DNA of 64,000 nt from Cristatella mucedo. Its lineage: Eukaryota > Bryozoa > Phylactolaemata > Cristatellidae. The stretch spans positions 1-64,000 of the forward strand of contig WPIO01000316.1 in assembly GCA_009760855.2 (NCBI GenBank), given 5' to 3'. Position 1 is the first letter of the stretch. Each line of letters starts with the position of its first letter. Shown one piece after another: positions 22,855-32,342 of this stretch. The translations under genes were made by a program, and so were the position numbers. The notes under the pieces are model-generated. The model was not told the origin of the DNA. It saw nothing but the letters and a program-made list of their open reading frames with translations, and made no database searches.

Positions 22855-23474
22855 GATCCGTGCAACAGTTTCACTCGCAGCCAAATCGAGGCTAATGGCC
22901 ACCGAGAGGCAGTCTCATGCGTCCTTGCTAGTGTTGAACTCCTGGTTGCTCCCATCCTCGGTTGCTCCCATCCTCGGTTGTTGCCGAATACGCTGCTCTA
23001 CGCTATTCACAGGAGCACGTTACATCTGGCTACGGGTGCACTTTACTGCTGCAATCTTCCTCTACTGTCGAAATACCGCCGTGTATTTGTGCTGCACCAG
23101 CAATCAGATAGCCACAGTAGCATTGCAAGGTCAAGGGCAAGGCTGAGTAATTCATACTACTTTTGTGGGTCGATAAGGTCCAGCACATTAAGAGAGCTGT
23201 GATCACTAACTAGTTATGTTCGGTCGTTAGAGCAGCTAAGCCCAGACTGAAACAGCCTGCAGGAATTAACCTTCTGGCTGCATTCGTCCAATAGCCGACT
23301 GTGAGAACAGAAAGAAGAAAAGGAAAGAAGATTGCCCGCTGTGAGCGATGGGCTAATCGAGTGTACCGTTGAGTAACTAGCTCACGTCGGAAAGGAAAAT
23401 CACTAGAGATTTCAGTCTTACCATTGCATTTTGGTCTGAGTTTCCCTCCACGTAGTTGCCAGCTCACTGGTTAG

Positions 23475-23905
23475 AACTGCTACATCAGTTTCATCCTGTT
23501 CGTGCCCTGAGGTCCTGTGTGGACAATAAATTAGCTGTCCCATTCCTCCACTTAAAGGCAGTTGGCGACAGAAGCTTTAGCTCTGCTGGTCCTAGACTGT
23601 GGAACTCGCTTCCACAATTCTTACGCAACGACATCTACTCTCCAACTGCCGACTATGGCACATCTTTTTCAGCGGTCCTGAGCTGCTACTTATATGCTAC
23701 TCACTACCTCAACTGCTCTCCTGACTCTGCTATGCTTCCCACTTTCTCTTTGTTTCGTGAGACGAAGTCTGCTGGCTACCGAATGCTTACCAAAAGCCGC
23801 TTAGGCTGTGAGTGCGCTATACAACACTCACCTGCGTAACACCCACATAGTCTTTATGACTTCGTGGAGTTACAGACGGAGATACATTACATTACATTAC
23901 ATTAC
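23475..23905 (+). mobile_element. LINE-B copy, 5'-truncated, (CATTA)n tail
   Basis: Encodes LLHQFHPVRALRSCVDNKLA to the LINE-B end and finishes in four CATTA units. Compared with the empty site (about 18793) the insertion appears to have removed about 4 bp and left no clear target duplication. Confidence 0.9.
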
Positions 23906-24084
23906 CTCCTGAGAGGAGCCTACGATTCAGTGAGAATTATTCGTTCTATAGTCTGCTTGGTAGTGAAGTGCTCGAATCTTACCTTCAGTTCCTCTGCATG
24001 TTTTTGACGTCAAACTTATCATTTCTAACGGTAATCAATTTTTGTAAACTAGTTAGCATTTGCCGTGTATGAGGATGTTTGCAC

Positions 24085-24228
24085 GGTGGGCTATTTTGGC
24101 CGAGTGCTTAAGGTGCTGGCCCGAACAAGGTCGATCCGCGGTCGTGGGCTCGAGCCCTTTGGCATCAGTGAAGTGCCTGAATAGAGATCAAGTTCTTTTA
24201 GGGTACAATGCAAATGAGTTATATATTG
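24085..24228 (+). mobile_element. SINE-1 copy 4
   Basis: Shared with the copy at 18972 in the duplicated segment. It has GGGCTCGAGCCC as B box and a partly decayed tail hairpin. Confidence 0.8.
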
Positions 24229-24527
24229 AACGGATAGCAGAGACGCTTTTACCAAGCAAGGCAACTTGACCCAGTTCCTGGGTTTTGGAGTAGTTGTGAA
24301 TTCGGGCTTGTCCTATTGAAAACAAATATTCTGCGGACAGCTTTTGCAGTGCGGTTGACGGCCTACATAGTAGCTTTCTTGGTTGCTTATTTTTCTCGAT
24401 AGTGCCCAGAATAAATGCACTTGTATTCTCCTGAGTGGGGGTTTTATGCTCAATTCGTTGCATTCAAATGTAGCCGAAACGCAATAGTGGAAAATCAATA
24501 TTTGGTCGAATTACGACTACAGATATT

Positions 24528-25901
24528 ACACTAGACCAAGAGAACTTAAGCAACTACCGCCCAGTCTCCCTTCTACCATTCCTATCAAAGACACTGGAAC
24601 GGGTCGCGGCAGACCAGCTGAACTCGTATATCGAAACCTCACACCTTGCTAGTAAGTTCCAGTCTGGCTTTAGAGCTAATCACTCCACAGAGTCAGCATT
24701 GCTTCGGGTATACAACGACCTACTTAGGAATGCAGACATGGGTAGAGTGTCTCTTCTTGTTTTGCTCGATCTTTCGGCAGCTTTTGATACCATCGATCAC
24801 AAAGTACTTCTAGAGCGCCTCTCATCTCGCCTGGGCATCACTGGCACTGCTCTGCAGTGGTTCAGGTCCTATCTCAGTGGGAGACTCCAGAGTGTTGATG
24901 TGAATGGACAAAGATCATCTGAAGTACCTCTAAAATATGGAGTACCTCAGGGCTCTGTGCTAGGTCCGGTCCTTTTCACCGTCTATACTCTCCCTCTCGC
25001 TGATGTGATTGCCAAGCACAATCTAGGCTTTCACTTCTATGCGGATGACACTCAGTTGTACCTTTGCTTTGATCCCTCCCAGCCTTCGAGCACCTCAAAT
25101 TCTCTCAACTCACTTGCTGCATGCATTGATGACATCCGATCATGGATGGCAGCAAATTTTCTAAAACTAAACGATGATAAAACTAACTTACTAGTTATGG
25201 GCAAACCTAGTGTTATTCAGAAATTGGAAAGGCTGACTTTCAAAATTGGCTCTGCCAGCATATCTCCAGTTGCATCAGCTCGAAATCTAGGTGTCATATT
25301 CCAAAGCGACCTCTCGTTAGACGACCACATCAGCTCCACAGTCAAATCAGCCTATTTTCAGCTTCATAACATTGCTAAAATTAGGGCTTGTTTAGATAAG
25401 GATACCACGTCCAAGTTGGTCCATGCATTCGTGACATCTCGTCTCGACTTCTGCAACTCACTGCTTACTGGCCTACCAGCATGTGCGATCAGGCGATTGC
25501 AGCTGGTGCAAAACTCTGCAGCTAGGCTTGTCTGCCGTGAGCGTCGCAGTTGCCACATTACTCCACTTCTCGCCGACCTGCACTGGTTACCAGTCAAGCA
25601 ACGGATTGACTTCAAGGTTTTGTCGCTCACTTTTAGGTCTCTTCATTCTATGGCTCCAGCCTATCTTTCAGAGATACTACCCCATCAGGCAAAGCATCGT
25701 ACCACTCGCTTTTCGGAATCCAACAGTCTAGAAATACCTCGTACAAACCTTAAATCCTTTGGAGACCGTGCATTTAGCTCGTATGCTCCCACAGCCTGGA
25801 ACTCCCTCCCGACCTGCATCAGAACATCCCCTGACCTGACCACATTTAAAAGAAACTTAAAAACATACCTATTTAGGACAGCATTTAGTGGGTCCCTGTG
25901 A
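24528..25901 (+). CDS. LINE-A reverse transcriptase, intact but N-terminally truncated
   Basis: The frame is open from the 5' break; the first in-element residues are LDQENLSNYRPVSLLPFLSK, and internal start codons are therefore not meaningful. RT boxes in order are NYRPVSLLPFLSK (box 1), FQSGFRANHSTESAL (box 2), LLVLLDLSAAFDTIDH (box A with its Asp), GVPQGSVLGPVLF (box B), FYADDTQLY (box C, catalytic YADD), LKLNDDKTNLLVMG (box D) and ARNLGVIFQSDLSLDDHI (box E). The C-terminal region that follows has LHWLPVKQRIDFK and PTAWNSLPTC, and ends FSGSL. In a full element it would be preceded by an APE-type endonuclease and would carry out target-primed reverse transcription at a nicked chromosomal site. 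No stop or frameshift is seen, so insertion is recent. Confidence 0.93.
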   Translation, partial: TLDQENLSNYRPVSLLPFLSKTLERVAADQLNSYIETSHLASKFQSGFRANHSTESALLRVYNDLLRNADMGRVSLLVLLDLSAAFDTIDHKVLLERLSSRLGITGTALQWFRSYLSGRLQSVDVNGQRSSEVPLKYGVPQGSVLGPVLFTVYTLPLADVIAKHNLGFHFYADDTQLYLCFDPSQPSSTSNSLNSLAACIDDIRSWMAANFLKLNDDKTNLLVMGKPSVIQKLERLTFKIGSASISPVASARNLGVIFQSDLSLDDHISSTVKSAYFQLHNIAKIRACLDKDTTSKLVHAFVTSRLDFCNSLLTGLPACAIRRLQLVQNSAARLVCRERRSCHITPLLADLHWLPVKQRIDFKVLSLTFRSLHSMAPAYLSEILPHQAKHRTTRFSESNSLEIPRTNLKSFGDRAFSSYAPTAWNSLPTCIRTSPDLTTFKRNLKTYLFRTAFSGSL

Positions 25902-26140
25902 TTCGTCCTCGATGTGCTTATGCGTGCTGACACTGTTCATGCTGCCACTAACCACATTTGCATGCTGACCCAGTGCATGTAACCCCTAACCATGTTATTC
26001 ATTTTGTTTGTTTTTCAAGCATGATTTTACTTACTATTCTATTGCGTATCACTTTGCAGCAAATGTAAAGCGCCTAGAAAGAGATTGAGTTCTCTGAGGG
26101 CGCTTTATCAAGTGCAATATTATTATTATTATTATTATTA
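24529..26140 (+). mobile_element. LINE-A copy 10, best-preserved copy
   Basis: Extends from the start of the RT domain to the (ATT)n tail. The 3' end carries the 38-bp UTR duplication, a 9-bp stem (TAAAGCGCC 26066-26074 with GGCGCTTTA 26099-26107) with an inner AGAGA/TCTCT stem, and then (ATT)n. The endonuclease half is missing, so the copy is 5'-truncated. It sits inside duplicated-segment copy 2. Confidence 0.95.
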
Positions 26141-26269
26141 TCAAGCCCATTTTGTGAACGTAACATCAGAGACAGTGCTGGTAAAATATAAAGTTAGAAA
26201 TCTATAAAAAAAAATATATTTTCAACTCTTGGAGTTTATCTATCCAATTAATATATGCGCACCTAATAT

Positions 26270-26440
26270 TTGACGGCCTTATTAGTTAGTTGACTGCCTA
26301 CTTAGTTACTTTCTTGGTTGCTTGTTTTTCTTTTTGCTGCCTGCGAAAAATACCCTTATGTTCTCCTGAGTGGACTCTTTTTTACACTTAATTAGTTACG
26401 TTGAAATCTAGCCGGACTAAAAAAAGCATACGGTTTGGAT
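26270..26440 (+). repeat. Third partial copy of the duplicated segment
   Basis: Matches 19228-19400 (CTACTTAGTTACTTTCTTGG, TTATGTTCTCCTGAGTGGAC, ATCTAGCCGGACTAAAA), immediately after the end of copy 2, so part of the segment is tandemly repeated. Confidence 0.7.
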
Positions 26441-26472
26441 AAGGACATTACCTCTCACCTGTGAACAAAACG

Positions 26473-26610
26473 ATAATAGTAATATTATTGAAATACTAGA
26501 TAATCCACCCTCAAAGAACTCTATCTCGTTATAGACGCTTTACATTTGCTGCAACAGAAATACCATCGAACGGCTAGCGGTATCATGCTCAATAAGCAAC
26601 AAGAATCACA
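26473..26610 (-). mobile_element. LINE-A copy 11, diverged tail fused to copy 12
   Basis: Antisense LINE-A tail (degenerate ATT run, hairpin, AAATGTAAAGCG-type block) that changes directly into plus-sense LINE-A interior at the shared bases TCACAG. Confidence 0.75.
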
Positions 26611-27743
26611 GATGCACAATCCAAAAAATGCTGATTTCGACGATCGACCCTCTCTTCACCCGCTCCCAGATGAGCTCCTTACCTGACGATCCTTGTGATG
26701 ATCTAGCCAATCGCTTCTCTCGATTCTTTGTGCAGATGATAGAAAAGATCAGGGAATCCATCCCTGCGATGACAGCATCCGCACTAGAATACCGTTACCC
26801 GATTCCTGGCTGCACCAAAATGTCTACATTTAAGCAAGTCACTAGCAATCAAGTGCTGAAGTTCGTATCCCAATCAAAGAAGACAACAGGTCCTCTGGAC
26901 CCCATTCCCACTGTCCTGCACCTACGTTGAATTGATCTGCTGCTGCCATGCATAACCAACATCATTAATGTCATTAGACTCAGGTCATGTCCCAGGACCT
27001 GTAAAAAAACGTGTAGTCAGGCCAGTTCTCAAGAAAGCCACACTAGACCAAGATGACTTGAGCAACTTCCGCCCAGTCTCCCTACTACCATTCCTATCAA
27101 AGACACTGGAATGGGTCGTGCCGGACGAGCTGAACTCATATATCGAAACTTCACATCTTGCTATTAAGTTCCAATCTGGCTTTAGAGCTAATCAATCCAC
27201 AGAGTCAGCATTGCTTTGGGTATACAACAACCTACATTGGAATGCAGACATGGCTCGAGTGTCTCTGCTTCTTTTGCTCGATCTTTCGGCAGCTTTTAAT
27301 ACCATCAATCACAAAGTTCTTCTAGAGCTCCTCTCATCTCGCCTGGGCATCACTGGCACTGCAATGCAATGTTTCATGCCATATCTCAGTGAAAGACTCC
27401 TGAGTATTGACATGAATGGACAAAGATCATCTGAGGTACCTCTGACTTGACCACATTTAAAAAGAACTTAAAAACACACCCATTTAGGACAGCATTTAGT
27501 GGATCCCTGTGATTCGTCCTTCATGTGCTTATGGGTACTGACACCGTGTATGCGGCCACTAACCACATTTGCATGCTGACCCTGTGCATAGCACCCTAAA
27601 CATGTCATTCACGTTGTTTGTTCATCAAACATGATATTACTAACTATGTAATTGCTTTTCCCTTTGCAGCAAATGTAAAGCCACTAGAAAGATATTGAGT
27701 TCTCTGAGGGCGCTTTAGCAAGTGCATTATCATTTTTATTATC
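26611..27743 (+). mobile_element. LINE-A copy 12, internally deleted
   Basis: The 5' part covers the linker before the RT domain (FKQVTSNQVLKFVSQSKKTT, GPLDPIPTVL) and RT boxes 1-A (NFRPVSLLPFLSK, LLLLLDLSAAFNTINH), with frameshifts near 26930-27000. At about 27446, GQRSSEVPLT runs straight into the segment for DLTTFKKNLKTH, deleting about 0.9 kb that holds boxes B-E and much of the C-terminus. The 3' UTR and tail follow. The deletion junction shows CCTCTGA/CCCCTGA-type microhomology. The box A residues read AFNTINH instead of AFDTIDH, so the enzyme is dead. Confidence 0.85.
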
Positions 27744-28218
27744 AATATTGACGTGTTCTGAATATCTTAATGTTATCTCCTTTAATCAGACTCTCTAATT
27801 GGTTTCGCAATAGATCTATAAATACTATTTTGGCTACGGTCCCATTCATTCTCCCAACAAGTGCAAGATTTTTCCTAGTAGCATTTATAATAAGTTTTCT
27901 ATGTCCTTCCATTTCTGTCATGAGTTATTGTTTCATCTCTGATCCAGTACCTACTTGTGTCTAATATGGCCATTTTAATGGGCCTCTCGTATACTTATTG
28001 CTTTAGGTATTTCTTCCAGTTCTTTAGATGTTTTACTTTTTAAAGCTTTTGAGTCCCTATATCTATTAGTAACACCAATCACACTTAATGCCTACAAATA
28101 TGTTATATCAGTTGGCATATGTAGCATGTTAGTGTGATAACATTCAAGAGGTACTACTGTATTTTTAGGAACTTTTTTTAGTCTAGTCCTGAATAAATAA
28201 AAATAGAAGAACTTAAAC
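27744..28218. other. AT-rich interval, nothing recognised
   Basis: No coding similarity and no known repeat apart from flanking elements. Confidence 0.35.
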
Positions 28219-28219
28219 T

Positions 28220-28395
28220 ATACTAGCTGAATTAACATCCTCTTTTGTATAGCGACCGAAGAGTCTATACGGCTATCATCACAGCTTGCAGTGGCAATAC
28301 AGGATTTCCTTCCTCAGAATTCGAACCCACGACTTTGGGACCGAGGTCATGAAAAGCAACAGCCTTACCTAGTGTGCCATCACGGCTCACCAAAT
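28220..28395 (-). mobile_element. SINE-2 copy 2
   Basis: Antisense SINE-2: TTTTGTATAGCGACC, GGCTATCATCACAGCTTGCA, B box in ATTCGAACCCACGAC, and GTGTGCCATCACGGCTCACC. Confidence 0.85.
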
Positions 28396-28433
28396 TCGTT
28401 GCTGATATTTGAGTCTGGACGACTCGTGCCTTA

Positions 28434-28435
<2 letters not shown>

Positions 28436-28480
<45 letters not shown>
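28436..28480 (+). repeat. (CT)n microsatellite
   Basis: About 22 uninterrupted CT dinucleotides. Confidence 0.95.
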
Positions 28481-28482
<2 letters not shown>

Positions 28483-28499
28483 TTACAGTTTGCTTATGG

Positions 28500-29170
28500 A
28501 AGATCGACACATAGCTGTGGGAGGACTCAAGTGAGAGAGCTCAAAAGCAGGTTAAGCGATTCCTGGGTCAAGGTCATTCGAGTCTCCATAAGCTAGGCGT
28601 TGCTTTTCTGTCTACTCCAGCAGCTGAGCTGGCTTCATTGCTTGGCACGTCTGTGCCGACTAGCGATCTAGCGATATGGCAACCAAATGGCAACCTTTGG
28701 CTTGTCGCCGGCGAGCTTGACATCGCCAGCTTCGTCCTCCCGTCGACCTTTTCGGCGAACCGTCCTTACCCAAGGCGAGTGGCAGGCCGGTTGCTCTCCT
28801 CGGTCTGGCTCTCCTCACCGGATTCCTAGCCGGACTCGGAGCTTGGGCTTCTCATCGACAGGCCTGTCTCAGACCCGGATGTGGCATACAGGCTGCCGAG
28901 TTCGTGGGCGCCGTCGGAAAGGAACGTCCCAAGAGGGAGGCGCAAGGCCGAGCTCCCACCAGGCGGCCTTGTGCCCAAGCTTCAGCCCGGTTATGACGGC
29001 TAATCAATGTGGCCTCACTGTACTATTTATTACTGGGCTGCAGTGCACTTGAGGACCTGACAAGATGCCACGCCCACACCCATTGGTCTTCGGAGGCATC
29101 GGTCGGCCGACGAGTCGCGCCTGCTGTCAGCTCTTGGCTAGATCCGAGGCTACGGCTCGGTCGTGCTCAG
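28500..29170. other. GC-rich interval, no gene supported
   Basis: Overlapping open frames of 60-120 codons occur but none has a recognisable domain. Confidence 0.3.
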
Positions 29171-29173
29171 CCT

Positions 29174-29265
29174 GCCGGATGAGCCGGATGAGCCTCGGTC
29201 CCGCCGGATGAGCCTCGGTCCCGCCGGATGAGCCGGATGAGCCTCGGTCCCGCCGGATGAGCCTG
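29174..29265 (+). repeat. Short GC-rich minisatellite
   Basis: Interleaved units GCCGGATGA and GCCTCGGTCCC are repeated in tandem, about four higher-order units of 20-30 bp. Confidence 0.8.
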
Positions 29266-29321
29266 GGCAGGGGCTGCGAAGGGAAGCAAAGGCTTCCTAC
29301 GCTGCTGCCGACGTCTGGGGC

Positions 29322-29770
29322 AAGTACTCTTGGCTGGAGGCAAGCCTTTACCAGGCTCCAGCCAGGGCCAGTAAAGCCGGCCAAGTCGCCTGGATTGTAC
29401 ATATTTATGTATTGAATAAATTGATTGCTAGCATTGTTGTGCATTCGTTGCCGTGCTGTGCTTTCGTTTGGACAAGGCCTGCTTTGCTGGTCGGTCCGGT
29501 CTGATAGCTGGATGGGCGCATGGCAGCTAGGCCGGCTGAGCACCCTGCCCAGCTCTTGACCTGGCAGCTGCCTGGACCAGAAAAGCCCGATAAATCGGCT
29601 GCCTGAATTGTACATATTTATTAAATAAGTGTATTACTAGCATTGTTGTGCATGCCTTGCCGTGCTATACTTTCGTTTGGTGAAGGCCTGCTTTGCTGGT
29701 GCATCCTGTCTGACAGCTGGATGGTCACATGGCAGCTCGGCCGGCTGCTCAGCCTGCCCAGCTCTTGACG
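29322..29770 (+). repeat. Tandem duplication with 213-bp period
   Basis: TTGTACATATTTAT, GCTAGCATTGTTGTGCAT / ACTAGCATTGTTGTGCAT, GGCCTGCTTTGCTGGT and CTGCCCAGCTCTTGAC each occur twice; the first of these is 213 bp apart (29394 and 29607). The copies are diverged. Confidence 0.8.
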
Positions 29771-29785
29771 TCAATGGCCAGCTCG

Positions 29786-29882
29786 AGACGTTGCGCAGCC
29801 CTCACTGCTCTTGCCTGCCCGCACTTGACGTTGCGCAGCCCTCGATGCTCTGGCCTGCACGCTCTTGACGTTGCGATGCCCT
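29786..29882 (+). repeat. ~45-bp tandem repeat, 2-3 units
   Basis: ACGTTGCGCAGCCCTC occurs twice and ACGTTGCGATGCCCTTC once, with GCTCTTGCCTGC-like sequence between. Confidence 0.7.
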
Positions 29883-30389
29883 TCAGTAGTAGGGAGGCCC
29901 GGGTTGCAAGGTTGGCAAGTGCAGTGGAGTTGGCAGAGGCTGCTGGGCCTGCGCTTGGCTCGCCAGCCATGCTGCCTAGCCTGCCCATAGCAGCAAAGCC
30001 AGGCTGGGACGAGCCGACTGGCAAGTGTAGCAGAGTCACGGCCAGGAGGCTGGTGAGAGCAGCTCTGGGTGCTGGCGCACTGCGTGCTTCAGCTGCCGAG
30101 TGGGCCTCATTCATCAGTACATTGCACTTGACTAAAATGGCTCTTGCAAATACAGCAGTCTCTTGTGATCCGGGGCAAATCGACCACAGATAGGCTGTGC
30201 AAAGCTACATTTCAGCATAGGTTATGACAACACACTTGGTTTGAAGAGGCTCTCCTTCCATGATCTAGAGCCAGTATAAACAACGGCATTTCCTGGAAGC
30301 ACCCAAAAAAGGAGTTTACCGTGCAGAGAAGTCTAAATTGGAGCATCGAAGAACAACTATTCCTCTAATTGTAATGGTGCGTTATGGAT

Positions 30390-32290
30390 TACTATGGCGT
30401 ATTGGGCGGTATTTTCTCGGGCTATTGCCATCGATTGCAGTGCATTACCTTCGAATATACGTTAGCGGTTGTACTTTTCATACAGTGCCGTGTAATAGGC
30501 GCGAGTAGTTTGATCTTCTCAGACCAGCTCTGTGCCTAATTGTAACATAGCTCCCAGGTTCTCCAGCGTGCCAAGGTTTGCCAGGCCATTGCCTTCGATT
30601 TCCATTCGTTGCCCGAGAATGAGCTCTTAATATGGATTGGAAGTGTGTGCACCCCTAGTGACCCACACGTGACAGGATAATTGGAGCTTCAAAACGCAAA
30701 TATTCTACTCAGTGTGAAACAGATTGTGGTCAAAGCCGGGCACTTGCCGTCGGTTGCCATGCATTGCCGTCGATTGAACGCCAATTGGGTGTAAATTATG
30801 GGTGCCATTTTGCTTTAGCTGAAACAGATTGTTGTCCAAGCCGGGGCATTGCCGTCAATTGCTGTACCTTGCCGTCGATTGTACGTACTCGATTGTTTCA
30901 AAGGATGAGGCAGCATTTGTATTAAAGTCTTCTGCAATACAAAAGAAAAGTCATAGCTTCTCCGAGCAACTATCGGTCTGTCTTTAAGAGATTGTTACAG
31001 ATTTGCCTATTTTCCAAGGCCCATGTCGTCGATTGCCATGTATTGCCGTCTATTGAACAATGATGGTTGAGCAATGGATGCAAATTATCCCTTTTAGGTC
31101 CCTTCATTCTTGGGCTCCAGCTTACCTATCTGGTCTACTCCCCCACAAGGCCAAGTATCGTCACACCCGCTTTTTGAAAATTGTTTACCTATACTTCGCA
31201 CAAACCTCAAATCTTTGGGAGACCGTGCCTTTAGTCCATATGCTCCCAAAGCCTGAAACTTACTCCCGACTTCCGTGACGACATCCCCTGACATAACCAC
31301 GTTAAACAAATTAAAAATGCACCTGTTTATGACAGTATTTAGTGGGTCCTTGTGATTCGTCCTTTATGTGCTTATGGGTGCTAGCACTGTTGAATGCTAC
31401 CACTAGCCACATTGGCATACTGACCCTGTGCATGTCACACCTAACCATGTTATTCATATTGTTAATCAAGCATAACACCACTCACCATTCTATAGTGCTT
31501 CCTTTGCAGCAAATTTAAAGTGCATTGAAAGAGATTGAGTCCTCTGAGGGTACTTTGTCAAGTGTATTATTATTATTATTAATATTATTATCATGGGCGA
31601 GCACAGTTAGATGTGAAGTGGAAACAGAGTCGCAGTTTTGCGCAGCCAAGCCTATCAGTTTTTTACTTTTGTGGTACTGTACTTGCCCCGACTAATGCTG
31701 TGGATTGCGGTGTATTGCTGACAGTTTACAAGTAAAGTAGCTTAAAAATGCCACAGTTTCTCTTTTAATTCAGCAAAATGTTTTATATACTGACAAATGG
31801 AGTTTCGCACTGCCAATTTATGGCCACTGGCCACACATTGGGATATTGGCTCGGGTCATTGCTGTTAACCGCCATTCATTGCTCACGATTTACTTGCAAA
31901 ATTATTTGAATGGATGCAATAGTACTTTAAACACAGTGCTCTGTGACACATATGAAAGATTAGATCTTGGCCAATCTGTTTTCCGTGGTTTTCGATGGGT
32001 CATGATGGATTGCCATATTTGCACATGCTTTTGCTGTCGATTGATATAGATTGCCCGAGATTGAACTACAGATTAGTTTAAAAGTATGTGCAGTATGATG
32101 CTTCATGGAATGACTATTGAAGTTTGGTGCAGACAATTTCTTGTCGACTTGCCTAAAGATTGTGGTTTTGGCCGCAGCCATTGCTGTCGATTGCCGTGCA
32201 CCATCGACAATGAACCGCCAGACAAGCTTGACAATTATACAGTTTCACTTTTAACACAATCAAAAGTTTAAATGCAATCAAAGTTTGAAG
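30390..32290 (+). repeat. ~160-bp degenerate satellite, about nine units, split by LINE-A
   Basis: A core of about 45 bp resembling GGGCATTGCCGTCGATTGCC plus TGCATTGCCGTCGATTGAAC recurs near 30419, 30583, 30738, 30843, 31017, 31683, 31852, 31997 and 32172. After removing the inserted LINE-A the spacing is about 105-175 bp, mostly near 160. Several cores are preceded by AGATTGTGGTCAAAGCC-like sequence. Conservation is much higher in the core than between cores. No coding is evident. Confidence 0.75.
31092..31591 (+). mobile_element. LINE-A copy 13, 3' portion, inside the ~160-bp satellite
   Basis: Diverged final ~75 codons, 3' UTR, hairpin and (ATT)n tail. Frame lost near the Asn-Ser-Leu codons. 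Confidence 0.85.
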
Positions 32291-32342
32291 TTTGTATAGC
32301 TAATTTGTGGTCAATTTGGCATGGATTATAGGGGATTAAAAT

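Larger units (their letters stand above)
22490..26270 (+). repeat. ~2.1-kb duplicated segment, copy 2 (expanded by three insertions)
   Basis: Counterpart of 17356-19560. It contains a LINE-A tail (22771-22854), a LINE-B (23475-23905) and a long LINE-A (24529-26140) that copy 1 lacks, plus a 17-bp tandem duplication at 22952-22985. A third partial piece of the same segment continues at 26270-26440. Confidence 0.85.
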
